From assembly GCF_014196255.1 (NCBI RefSeq), contig NZ_JACIDH010000023.1, positions 1 to 42,975 of the forward strand: a stretch of 42,975 nt of DNA, read 5' to 3'. A program made the translations under genes and the position numbers. Position 1 is the first letter of the stretch. Every line of letters starts with the position of its first letter. Positions 1-7,522 of this stretch are shown piece by piece. Source of the DNA: Sphingomonas pseudosanguinis (GTDB lineage: Bacteria; Pseudomonadota; Alphaproteobacteria; Sphingomonadales; Sphingomonadaceae). The notes under the pieces are model-generated. The model had not been told where the DNA came from and did no database searches. It saw only the letters and a program-made list of their open reading frames with translations.

Positions 1-6
1 CAAGCC

Positions 7-81
7 GTCATTGCGAGCGTAGCGAAGCAATCCAGAGCGTCTTGCCTGGACACTGGATTGCTTCGCTACGCTCGCAATGAC
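7..81. repeat. 75-bp palindromic dispersed repeat, copy 1
   Basis: Inverted repeat: the left arm carries ATTGCGAGCGTAGCGAAGCA and the right arm its reverse complement, around a spacer of about 17 bp. A copy of the same 75-bp length lies at 16965-17039, just after mutS. It would form a long hairpin in RNA and could work as a REP-like element or terminator; the function is inferred. Confidence 0.85.
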
Positions 82-105
82 GAATCCACCTCATGCCATC
101 CTTCT

Positions 106-1236
106 CTAGGTATGCCCTACGCGGCTACCCCCCTCCACCACCGCTTCGCGGCGGTCCCCCTCCCCGTGCCGGGGAGGAGTGGAATGCTCCAACCGCCGCC
201 GGGGCAGAGCCTCGGGCATCTCGCGCCGGATATACTCCAGCAACCCCTCCCGTATCTCGCAGCGCAAGTCGAACGCGGTCGAGGCATCGCGCGCGGTCAT
301 CAACCCGCGCACCTCGATCGAGTCCGGCTTCACGTCGGTCACCTGCATATTGAAGAAGCGCCGGTCCCAGCGTGTGCTCGCCTCGACCAGTTCGCCCATC
401 TTCGCCCGCAACCGGGGAATGTCCGCCGCCGGGTCGAGATACCAGAAGACCGATCCCAGCAACTGGCTGGTCTCGCGTGTCCAGTTCTGGAAGCTGTTCT
501 CCAGGAACTTGGCGACCGGCACGACCAGCCGCCGCTCGTCCCAGATGCGCACCACCACGAAGGTCAGGTGGATCTGCTCGATCCGCCCCCACTCATTGTC
601 AATGATGACCACGTCGTCGAGGCGGATCGGCTCGGTAAAGGCCATCTGCACGCCCGCGATCAGGTTCTTGAGCGCGGGCTGCGCGGCGGCACCGACGACG
701 AGGCCGGCGATACCCGCCGAGGCCATCAGCGTGACGCCGATCGTGCGGATGCCGGGCACGCTGAGCAGCATCAGGCAGACGGTCAGGAACACGATCAGGA
801 AAATGCCGATCCGCCCCAATATCTGCGCGCGCGTTCGCTTGCGCCGGGCGCGGAGGTTGTCCTCGACGCTGATGTCGGCACGCAGATAGACGACGCCCTG
901 CAGCGCACGCAGCGCGGCCACCGCCAGCCAGCCGAGCAGCGCCGGCACGCAGAAGCCCAGCGCCTGCCGCCAGATCTCGCGCCCGTCGCTCGACATCGGC
1001 ACCAGCCGCATCGCGAAGCTGACCGCGATGGCGATCGCCACCCAGCGGAGCGGCTGGCGGATATGTTCGAGGACCAGATCGTCGCTTTGGCTGGCGGTGC
1101 GCCGCGCGGCATGGCCCGCGACGCGCATGGCGACCGCATGGACCAGCACCGCGATCAGCACCGCCGCCGCGATGACGAGGACATGTTGCAGCCACAGCCA
1201 TTCGGCCGGAATGTCGAGCGATCGAAGCCAGCGCAT
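106..1236 (-). CDS. MscS-family small-conductance mechanosensitive channel
   Basis: 376 aa inner-membrane channel that would release solutes when membrane tension rises. Hydrophobic segments lie near residues 17-42, 63-80, 92-118 and 138-160. The pore helix and beta domain of the MscS family follow: a Gly/Ala-rich helix, then the stretch containing LDDVVIIDNEWGRIEQI and the conserved VVPVAKFLENSFQNW. The start is the ATG at 1236; a clear ribosome-binding site is not seen. The last ~25 residues (after RRRLEHS) are encoded by the intergenic GC-rich repeat at 118-185, so the native C-terminus has probably been replaced or extended by repeat DNA. It follows the OB-fold gene on the same strand, but a terminator and an inverted repeat lie between, so it is probably transcribed separately. 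The family call is firm; ion preference cannot be read. Confidence 0.92.
   Translation of the reverse strand: MRWLRSLDIPAEWLWLQHVLVIAAAVLIAVLVHAVAMRVAGHAARRTASQSDDLVLEHIRQPLRWVAIAIAVSFAMRLVPMSSDGREIWRQALGFCVPALLGWLAVAALRALQGVVYLRADISVEDNLRARRKRTRAQILGRIGIFLIVFLTVCLMLLSVPGIRTIGVTLMASAGIAGLVVGAAAQPALKNLIAGVQMAFTEPIRLDDVVIIDNEWGRIEQIHLTFVVVRIWDERRLVVPVAKFLENSFQNWTRETSQLLGSVFWYLDPAADIPRLRAKMGELVEASTRWDRRFFNMQVTDVKPDSIEVRGLMTARDASTAFDLRCEIREGLLEYIRREMPEALPRRRLEHSTPPRHGEGDRREAVVEGGSRVGHT
118..185. repeat. GC-rich dispersed repeat (CCCCTCCACCA/CTCCCC type), overlapping the mscS 3' end
   Basis: Contains CCCCCTCCACCACCGCTTCG followed by GGTCCCCCTCCCC and a GGGGAGGA arm. It is related to the longer copies at 11312-11451 and 18106-18218. 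Here it lies inside the reading frame of the channel gene and encodes its C-terminal tail. Confidence 0.7.
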
Positions 1237-1289
1237 GGGGGGCTAAAGGGTCAGCGAGGCGAATGTTCCCATTTCGGTGAGGGATTCCC

Positions 1290-1365
1290 GTGGCCTTCGA
1301 CTTCGCTCAGGCTGAACGGGTTTCAGTACCAACCTCCGTTCGGCCTGAGCGAAGTCGAAGGCCAC
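1290..1365. repeat. Inverted repeat of the CTTCGACTTCGCTCAG family
   Basis: Perfect arms of about 21 bp: GTGGCCTTCGACTTCGCTCA at the left and its reverse complement ending at 1365, separated by a spacer with GCTGAACGG / CCGTTCGGC. It sits between the terminator of the OB-fold gene and the start of the MscS gene. Relatives occur near 17045, 24781, 33274 and within the 212-bp tandem array at 34543-35275. Confidence 0.85.
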
Positions 1366-1406
1366 GCCCCACCCCGCCCAGTACAAACCCCACCCCCGTC
1401 CAGCAC

Positions 1407-1438
1407 AAAAACGCCCCCCGACCAAGGCCGGAGGGCGT
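1407..1438 (-). terminator. Rho-independent terminator of the OB-fold/Pro-rich gene
   Basis: On the minus strand a 10-bp stem (ACGCCCTCCG / CGGGGGGCGT, with one G-U pair) with an 8-nt loop is followed by TTTTG. It lies 17 bp past the stop codon of the gene at 1455-2150. Confidence 0.8.
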
Positions 1439-1454
1439 CTTCATCACGAACGGA

Positions 1455-2150
1455 TCACCGCGCCGGGCGAACCGCGCCCGTGGGGGCCGGGACCGGAGCC
1501 CCGGCAGGCGGCGGGGGCGGCGCCACGGGGGCACCCTGCGGTGCGGCACCGTTGGCCGGCGGCGGGGGCGGAGGCATCATGCCCGGACCGCCAGGGCCAC
1601 CCGGTGCGCAGCCACCCGGCGGGGGCGGCGGCGGCGCGCCCGGACCACCCGGCGCACCGGGTCCGCCCGGACCGCCGGGGGGCGGGGGCGGCGGCGGGCC
1701 GTCACCGCGCGGACCACCGGGGCCGCCCGGACCACGCGGCCCACCCGGCGGGGGCGGGGGCGGACCGACCGGGGTCACCGTCCCCTGCGGATTGACCAGA
1801 TACTGCGCGTGCATCACGCCGTCGTCATAGCGGCCCTGCACCATCACGTTGCTGCCGACCGCCGGCATGGCATCGCGATTGCTGGCGACCATCGCGCGGC
1901 CGGTGGCGTCCTGCACCACGAAGCGGTCGCCGAAGACTTCGGCCACCCGCCCCTTGGCGGTGACGACGCCGCCGGTCGAGGCCAGCTTGGCGATCGGCGT
2001 CGGCGTGGTCGGCGCCATGGTGACGGTCGGCCGGGTCATCGAGACGGCGGCGGCGCCACCGCCGGCACCCAGCGCGATCAGGACGGTCGCTGCGGCGGCC
2101 AGCGGCGCCTTGCCCTGGAGGCGGAGATTCGAAACATTCCATCGAGACAT
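1455..2150 (-). CDS. Exported/membrane-anchored OB-fold protein with Pro/Gly-rich C-terminal tail
   Basis: 231 aa. An N-terminal hydrophobic stretch (about residues 14-36) suggests a signal anchor or signal peptide. Residues ~57-117 look like a small beta-barrel: GRVAEVFGDRFVVQDATGR, then alternating hydrophobic strands, like bacterial OB-fold (YgiW/BOF-type) proteins; this is an inference from pattern. From ~residue 125 to the end the sequence is almost entirely Pro, Gly and Ala, with runs of six to seven prolines alternating with collagen-like GGPGGPG blocks. The gene is divergent from a PhoP-like regulator, with a PhoP-box-like site between. In enterobacteria ygiW is next to the qseBC two-component genes, so the pairing may be meaningful. 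The exact function is unknown. The low-complexity tail is prone to length variation. Confidence 0.75.
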   Translation of the reverse strand: MSRWNVSNLRLQGKAPLAAAATVLIALGAGGGAAAVSMTRPTVTMAPTTPTPIAKLASTGGVVTAKGRVAEVFGDRFVVQDATGRAMVASNRDAMPAVGSNVMVQGRYDDGVMHAQYLVNPQGTVTPVGPPPPPPGGPRGPGGPGGPRGDGPPPPPPPGGPGGPGAPGGPGAPPPPPPGGCAPGGPGGPGMMPPPPPPANGAAPQGAPVAPPPPPAGAPVPAPTGAVRPAR

Positions 2151-2205
2151 GGTCTGAGGCTCCTTGGTTGATGCGCCTCTTCTAGGTGATTCGCCGCGAT
2201 GCCCG

Positions 2206-2250
2206 CTGAACCACGCGGTTCAGATTGGGTTTAGGCTTTGACGGGATAGC
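2206..2250 (+). promoter_or_regulatory. PhoP-box-like direct repeat and inverted half-site upstream of the response regulator
   Basis: GGTTCA (2217-2222), a 5-bp gap, then GGTTTA (2228-2233), matching the PhoP box form (GGTTTA-N5-GGTTTA). An inverted half-site CTGAACC (2206-2212) faces GGTTCAG (2217-2223) across 4 bp. A possible -10 element GATAGC starts at 2245, 11 bp after the second half-site, the spacing usual for PhoP-activated promoters. The sites are visible; autoregulation is inferred. Confidence 0.5.
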
Positions 2251-2285
2251 CCGGCATCGGGGGCAAAGGGGAAGACAAGCACGTC

Positions 2286-2954
2286 ATGCGTATCCTGTTG
2301 GTCGAGGATGATCCGGATCTGGGCCCCGCCATCGCCCGCGCGCTACGCGCCGAGCATTGCGCGGTCGACCTGTTCGACAGCGGCATCGATGCGGGCCATG
2401 CCGGCGATACCGAAATCTATGACGCTGCCGTCCTCGACCTCGGCCTGCCCGATGGCGACGGCATGACGCTGTTGAAGGCGTGGCGCGATTCGGGCCGCAG
2501 CCTGCCCGTGCTGATCCTGACCGCGCGCGACGGCTGGTCGGACAAGGTGGCGGGGTTCAAGGCGGGGGCGGACGACTATCTGACCAAGCCCTTCCGCGTC
2601 GAGGAACTGGTCATGCGACTGCGCGCGCTCGTCCGCCGCGCGGCGGGGCATGCGCAGCCGCGTCTGACCTGCGGCCCCCTCTCTTTCGACAGCCAGACCG
2701 GGCAGTTCGAGCTGGACGGCCTGCCGCTGAAGCTCACCGCGTTCGAATGGCGCGTCCTGTCGGCACTGATGCTGCGCAAGGAGGCGGTCATCCCCCGGCT
2801 CGAACTGCTCGAGCGCGTCTATGAGGGCGATGCCGATGTCGATTCCAACAGCCTGGAGGTGATCGTCGGGCGGTTGCGCAAGAAGATCGGGCCCGAGTTG
2901 ATCGAGACGGTGCGCGGGTTGGGCTATCGCCTGACCGCCGGGGATGCGGGATGA
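2286..2954 (+). CDS. PhoP-like OmpR-family response regulator
   Basis: 222 aa. The N-terminal receiver domain has acidic residues E7/D8/D9, the phosphoacceptor D51 in AVLDLGLPDGDG, T79 in LILTARDGW and K101 in DYLTKPF. The C-terminal OmpR-type winged helix (~125-218) ends in TVRGLGYRL. Several stretches (DLGLPD-DG, LPVLILTARDGW-DKV, AGADDYLTKPF, KLTAFEW) resemble enterobacterial PhoP closely. Its 3' end overlaps the histidine kinase start by 4 bp (ATGA), so the pair is translationally coupled. A PhoP-box-like repeat lies 50-70 bp upstream, suggesting autoregulation. The exact orthology (PhoP versus QseB/other) is not settled by sequence reading alone. Confidence 0.93.
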   Translation: MRILLVEDDPDLGPAIARALRAEHCAVDLFDSGIDAGHAGDTEIYDAAVLDLGLPDGDGMTLLKAWRDSGRSLPVLILTARDGWSDKVAGFKAGADDYLTKPFRVEELVMRLRALVRRAAGHAQPRLTCGPLSFDSQTGQFELDGLPLKLTAFEWRVLSALMLRKEAVIPRLELLERVYEGDADVDSNSLEVIVGRLRKKIGPELIETVRGLGYRLTAGDAG

Positions 2955-4321
2955 GGCCGCGTTCGATCCGGGGGCGGATGGTCCTGATCGCGGCGCTGGC
3001 AATCCTGGCGTCGCTGCTGATCGCCGGCTGGGCGCTGGCCGGCGCGCTGGAGGGCTTCGTCACGCGCGGGCTGGACCAGCGGCTCGATTCGCAGATCACG
3101 CTGCTGGCGAGCGCGGTCGATGAACGCGGCGCGGTGGATCGCGCCCGCATCGCGCGGGTGCGCGGCATGCTGGAGGGCGAACCCGGCTGGCGCTGGCGGA
3201 TCAGCGGCCCCGATGGCACGCTGGGCTCGGCCGACTTTCCGCCGCTGGCGACGCTGCATCCACCGGGACCGCCCCCCGCCGGCGAGGCCGGCCCCGCCGC
3301 GCCACCGCCCGGTCCGCTGCCGCCAGACGCCGCCCCCGACCGGCCCAGCCCCGCCGAGGGGCGGACCGAACAGGGCGTCCGCGTTCATGCCCGTCAGGTC
3401 CGCCTGCCCAGCCCGCGCGGCCCCGTGACGATCAGCGCCGCCGCGCCGCGCGCGGTGGTCGCGCGTCCGATCCGCGCCGCGCTGCTGCCCCTGCTCGCCA
3501 TGCTGGCCGGCCTCGGCATCCTGCTCGCGGTCGCCAGTCTGGTCCAGCTACGGCTGGCGCTGCGCCCCTTGCGCCGATTGCGCGACGATGTTGCGGCGAT
3601 CCGGGCGGGCGAGCGCGCGCGGGTCGGCGAGGACCAACCCGCCGAGTTGCAGTCGCTCGCCACCGAACTCAACGCACTGGCCGCCGACAGCGAGCGCGCG
3701 CTCGCCACCGCGCGGACCTCGGCGGCGAATCTGGCCCATGCGCTCAAGACGCCGGTCGCGACCTTGGCGCTCGATCTGGCGGGCGATGCGGCGCGCGCGG
3801 CGCAGGTCGCGCGGATCGACGAGACCATCCGCCATCATCTCGCCCGCGCACGGGTCCAGGCAAGCGCCACCCGCGCGACGACAACGCTCGCGCCCGCCCT
3901 GGATGATCTGGCGACCGCCATCGGCCGCCTTCACGCCGATCGCGGCCTGACGCTCTCGGTACAGGTGCCCGGCGACCTGGCGGTGGCGCTGGATGCGCAG
4001 GATCTGGACGAGGTGGCGGGCAATCTGGTCGACAATGCCGCGCGCCATGCCCGTTCGACGGTGACCGTCACCGCCGCAGCGGAAGGCCGCCAGATCCGGC
4101 TGACCGTCATCGACGACGGCCCCGGCATCCCCGAGACCGATCGCCTCCGTGCCACGCAGGCCGGCGCGCGGCTGGACGAGCGGGGCGACGGGCATGGCTT
4201 CGGCCTCGCCATCGCGCGCGAATTGGCTGAGCTACATGGCGGGCGGCTGATCCTCGACGAAGCCCCGGGCGGCGGGCTGTCCGCCACGGTGCTGCTGCCC
4301 CGCGCCGCCGAAACCGATTGA
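2951..4321 (+). CDS. PhoQ-like sensor histidine kinase
   Basis: 456 aa inner-membrane kinase. TM1 is at ~10-31 and TM2 at ~176-198, flanking a ~145-residue periplasmic sensor. The sensor contains a Pro-rich, low-complexity insert at ~97-135, unlike the acidic patch of enterobacterial PhoQ. After a HAMP-like linker comes the H-box NLAHALKTPVATLAL (His ~263), then N box EVAGNLVDNAARHA, G1 DDGPGIPE and G2 GHGFGLAIARELAELHGG. All catalytic boxes are intact. The HALKTP form of the H-box is typical of PhoQ-type kinases. It overlaps the regulator gene by 4 bp and ends 19 bp before the trehalase gene. The signal sensed cannot be read from the sequence. Confidence 0.92.
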   Translation: MRPRSIRGRMVLIAALAILASLLIAGWALAGALEGFVTRGLDQRLDSQITLLASAVDERGAVDRARIARVRGMLEGEPGWRWRISGPDGTLGSADFPPLATLHPPGPPPAGEAGPAAPPPGPLPPDAAPDRPSPAEGRTEQGVRVHARQVRLPSPRGPVTISAAAPRAVVARPIRAALLPLLAMLAGLGILLAVASLVQLRLALRPLRRLRDDVAAIRAGERARVGEDQPAELQSLATELNALAADSERALATARTSAANLAHALKTPVATLALDLAGDAARAAQVARIDETIRHHLARARVQASATRATTTLAPALDDLATAIGRLHADRGLTLSVQVPGDLAVALDAQDLDEVAGNLVDNAARHARSTVTVTAAAEGRQIRLTVIDDGPGIPETDRLRATQAGARLDERGDGHGFGLAIARELAELHGGRLILDEAPGGGLSATVLLPRAAETD

Positions 4322-4340
4322 ACAGGAGAGACGCGATCCC

Positions 4341-5924
4341 ATGACGCCCCCGCCCCATCGCCACCGGTTCCGCCAACTGGCGCTGCTGCCCGCGCTCGCC
4401 TTGCTATTGCAGGCGCAGACGACGCCACCCTCGCCCGCCGACATTTACGGGCCGCTCTTCGCCGCGGTGCAGGAAGCGCGCGTCTTTCCCGACGGCAAGA
4501 CCTTCGCCGATGCGGTCCCGCGCGAGGACCCGCAGGCGATCCTGGCCGCCTATCGCCGCGAGAAACCGCGCGACAAGGCCGCGCTCGCCGCCTTCGTCCG
4601 CCGGCATTTCGCGGTCCGTGGCGAGGATACACAGGCCAAGCCGCCCTTGCGCGCGCGCATCCGTGAACTCTGGCCGGTGCTGGGCCGCGCGCCCTTCGCC
4701 GCGACGCCGGGATCGTCGGCGCTGGGGCTGGACAGCGGCTATGTCGTGCCCGGCGACCGGTTCCAGGAGATCTATTACTGGGACAGCTATTTCACCATGC
4801 TGGGGCTGAAGGCCGATGGGCAGGCGCCGCTGGTCGAGGCGATGATCGCCAATTTCGGCGATCTGATCGAACGCTATGGGCATATCCCCAACGGCACGCG
4901 CAGCTATTATCTCAGCCGGTCGCAGCCGCCCTTCTTCGCGCTGATGCTGGACCTGTCGGACGATCGCGACCCCGCCCTGGCCAAGCGGCGGCTGGCGGCG
5001 CTGATCCGCGAGCATCATTATTGGATGGCGGGGGCGACCTGCCTCGATGCCGGCGGCGCGTGCCAACATGTCGTGCGCATGCCCGACGGCAGCCTGCTCA
5101 ACCGTTATTGGGATGCGCGCGACACGCCCCGCGACGAAAGCTGGCGCGAGGATCGTGAGACGGCGGCCAAGGCCGCGCCTAGGGCGACCACCATCGTCCA
5201 GCGCGATCTGCGCGCGGCGGCGGAATCGGGTTGGGACTTCAGCTCGCGCTGGCTGGCCGATCCGATGCGGCTGGAGACGATTCACACCACCGACATCGTG
5301 CCGATCGATCTCAACAGCCTGTTGTGGATCACCGAGAACCGCATCGCCACCCGCGCCCGCGCGCTGGGCGATGCCGCCACCGCCGACCGGTTCGAGGGGC
5401 TGGCCACCCGGCGCAAGGCGGCGATCGACCGCTATCTGTGGGTGGCGGGCGAACGGCGCTTCGCCGATTGGGACCGGATGGCGCGCCGCGCGACGCCGTC
5501 GCGAAGCGCCGCCGAACTGTTCCCGCTCTTCGCCGGCCATGCCAGCCGCGAACAGGCGCGCGCGGTCGCGGCGACCACCCGTGCGACCCTGCTCGGCGAG
5601 GGCGGCCTGCGCACCACCGGCATCCGCAGCGGCCAGCAATGGGATTCGCCCAATGGCTGGGCGCCGCTGCAATGGATCGCGGTCGAGGGACTGGGTCGCT
5701 ACGGCGAACAGCCGCTGGCGAAGGACATCGCGCGGCGCTGGGTCGCCACCGTCGCGCGCACCTATGCCGAAACGGGCAAGCTGCTGGAGAAATATGACGT
5801 CGAGGAGCGCAAGCCCGGCGGCGGCGGCGAGTATCCGACGCAGGATGGCTTTGGCTGGACCAACGGCGTGACGGCGGCGATGCTCGAGCGCTGGCCGGAT
5901 TTGGGAGCGGAGACTCCCCGCTAG
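4341..5924 (+). CDS. treA: Periplasmic alpha,alpha-trehalase (GH37)
   Basis: 527 aa. Hydrolyses trehalose to two glucoses. The N-terminus has a basic stretch followed by LALLPALALLLQAQ, consistent with a signal peptide and periplasmic location. GH37 signature 1 appears as PGDRFQEIYYWDSY (137-150) and signature 2 as QQWDSPNGWAPLQW (432-445). The expected catalytic acid is D299 (SGWDFSSRW) and the base E497 (GGGGEYPTQDGFGW). Length matches periplasmic trehalases. AGGAG at 4324-4328 precedes the ATG. The gene starts 19 bp after the histidine kinase with no visible terminator, so trehalose breakdown is probably in the same transcript as the PhoPQ-like system. Confidence 0.93.
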   Translation: MTPPPHRHRFRQLALLPALALLLQAQTTPPSPADIYGPLFAAVQEARVFPDGKTFADAVPREDPQAILAAYRREKPRDKAALAAFVRRHFAVRGEDTQAKPPLRARIRELWPVLGRAPFAATPGSSALGLDSGYVVPGDRFQEIYYWDSYFTMLGLKADGQAPLVEAMIANFGDLIERYGHIPNGTRSYYLSRSQPPFFALMLDLSDDRDPALAKRRLAALIREHHYWMAGATCLDAGGACQHVVRMPDGSLLNRYWDARDTPRDESWREDRETAAKAAPRATTIVQRDLRAAAESGWDFSSRWLADPMRLETIHTTDIVPIDLNSLLWITENRIATRARALGDAATADRFEGLATRRKAAIDRYLWVAGERRFADWDRMARRATPSRSAAELFPLFAGHASREQARAVAATTRATLLGEGGLRTTGIRSGQQWDSPNGWAPLQWIAVEGLGRYGEQPLAKDIARRWVATVARTYAETGKLLEKYDVEERKPGGGGEYPTQDGFGWTNGVTAAMLERWPDLGAETPR

Positions 5925-5928
5925 CCTT

Positions 5929-6043
5929 CTCCCCCTCCCGCAGGCGGGAGGGGGTCGGGGGGAGGGCCGAGAGTCTCACCGAGACCATCGCCTGTGGTCT
6001 TGCCCTCCCCCAACCCCTCCCGTTTACGGGAGGGGAGAAGAAA
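5929..6043. repeat. ~110-bp dispersed repeat, left copy flanking the Hsp70 gene
   Basis: Made of two CTCCCG...CGGGAG hairpins around a core containing GAGTCTCACCGAGACCATCG. The reverse complement of the same element lies at 7386-7498, so the two copies bracket the Hsp70 gene as inverted repeats. The first hairpin lies just after the trehalase stop and could serve as its terminator. Confidence 0.8.
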
Positions 6044-6098
6044 GGGGGGCTCGAAATAAACCCTCCCCCGCCCCGCCACATCGTGTAGCGGACGCCGC

Positions 6099-7382
6099 AT
6101 GATCGACACCCCGCACACCATCTTCGGCATCGACTTCGGCACCACCAACTCGGTGATCGCCCGCGCCGAGGGGGGAGAGTCGCATCTCGTCTCCCTCAAG
6201 GCTCCGAAGGGCGAGGACCCGGTCTTCCGCTCGGCACTGTGCTTCTGGGAGGATGACGGGATCGAAGTCGAGGCGGGTCCCTGGGCCATCGCCGAATATC
6301 TCGACTTTCCCGGCGGCAGCCGCTTCATCCAGTCGTTCAAATCGGTCGCCGCCTCGCCGGTGTTCGAGCATGCGACCGTCTTCGATAAACGCTATCGCTT
6401 CGAGGAGCTGGGCCGCGCCTTTATCGATCGGATGACGGCGCGCAGCGGCGGGACGCTGGATGGTCGCGCGGCGCGGATCGTCGTCGGGCGCCCGGTCGAA
6501 TATGCCGGGCATCGCCCCGACGAAGCACTCGCCCGCCAACGCTATGACGCGATGTTCGCGCGGCTGGGGGCGGAGATCCATTATGTCTATGAACCGCTCG
6601 GCGCGGCGTTCAGCTATGCCTCGCGCATTACCGAGCCCGCGACCGTACTGGTCGCCGATTTCGGCGGCGGCACCAGCGACTTTTCGGTCGTCCGCATCGC
6701 CGCCCCCGGCGCCGCCCGCCGCTGCGAGCCGCTCGGCCATGCCGGCGTCGGCATCGCGGGCGACCGGTTCGACCAGCGGCTGATCGATCACCTGGTCCTC
6801 CCGCTGCTGGGCGCGGGCGGAAAATATCGCTCGTTCGATAAGGTGCTGGAGATACCGCGCGGTTATTTCGCCGATTTCGGCGACTGGTCGCGGCTCGCCC
6901 TGATGCGCAACCGCAAGACGCTGGCCGAACTGGAAAAGCTGCGCCGTGCCGCGCTCGACCCGGACGCCATCGCGCGGATGATCGCGATCATCGAGGAGGA
7001 GCAGGGATACCGGCTCTATGATGCGGTCGGGCGGGTGAAGCGCGACCTGTCGGCGATGGAGGAGGCGAAGTTCCGCTTTGAGGGCGGCGGCCTGTCGATC
7101 CAGGCGGATGTGGCGCGCCGAGACTTCGAACGCTGGATCGCCCCCGACCTGGCGCGGATCGAACAGGCGGTCGACCGCGCGCTGACGGCCGCCGAAACCG
7201 AGGCGGGCGCGATCGACCGGGTGTTCCTAACCGGCGGCACCTCGCTGATGCCCGCGATCCGGCGGATGTTCGAAGCGCGGTTCGGGGCTGAGAAGATCGC
7301 GACCGGGGGCGAGTTGACGTCGATCGCGCATGGCTTGGCGCTGATCGGCGAGCAGGCGGATATTGGCGCCTGGGCGGTCTGA
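6099..7382 (+). CDS. Hsp70-family ATPase (YegD-like), lacks substrate-binding domain
   Basis: 427 aa. Actin-like ATPase fold: phosphate-1 motif FGIDFGTTNSVIA (residues 9-21), phosphate-2 VADFGGGTSDFSVV, and the adenosine motif FLTGGTSLMPAIRRMF near the C-terminus. At 427 aa it is about two thirds of DnaK and stops after the nucleotide-binding domain, as in E. coli YegD. No DnaJ or GrpE gene is nearby. The gene stands alone between two inverted copies of a ~110-bp repeat (5929-6043 and 7386-7498), which may have contributed to its placement. It is probably a specialised cytoplasmic chaperone-like ATPase; the client is unknown. Confidence 0.9.
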   Translation: MIDTPHTIFGIDFGTTNSVIARAEGGESHLVSLKAPKGEDPVFRSALCFWEDDGIEVEAGPWAIAEYLDFPGGSRFIQSFKSVAASPVFEHATVFDKRYRFEELGRAFIDRMTARSGGTLDGRAARIVVGRPVEYAGHRPDEALARQRYDAMFARLGAEIHYVYEPLGAAFSYASRITEPATVLVADFGGGTSDFSVVRIAAPGAARRCEPLGHAGVGIAGDRFDQRLIDHLVLPLLGAGGKYRSFDKVLEIPRGYFADFGDWSRLALMRNRKTLAELEKLRRAALDPDAIARMIAIIEEEQGYRLYDAVGRVKRDLSAMEEAKFRFEGGGLSIQADVARRDFERWIAPDLARIEQAVDRALTAAETEAGAIDRVFLTGGTSLMPAIRRMFEARFGAEKIATGGELTSIAHGLALIGEQADIGAWAV

Positions 7383-7385
7383 AAA

Positions 7386-7498
7386 GCCCCTCCTCCCGGC
7401 AGGGGGGAGGGGTTTGGGGTGGGGGCGAGGCCACAAGCGATGGTCTCGGTGAGACTCCCCGCCCTCCCCCATCCCCTCCCGCCTGCGGGAGGGGAGCG
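7386..7498. repeat. ~110-bp dispersed repeat, right copy (inverted)
   Basis: Reverse-complement relative of 5929-6043: the core reads CGATGGTCTCGGTGAGACTC and both ends carry CTCCCGC...GCGGGAG hairpins. It lies between the convergent Hsp70 and TonB-receptor genes. Confidence 0.8.
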
Positions 7499-7522
7499 GC
7501 TAGAGGTTAGCGTAGGACGCTA

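Noticed and set aside
58..1830. Long plus-strand reading frame of ~590 codons opposite the MscS and OB-fold genes
   Set aside because: Antisense to two genes with clear family features; the product is rich in Arg/His/Pro low complexity, a common artefact of high GC.
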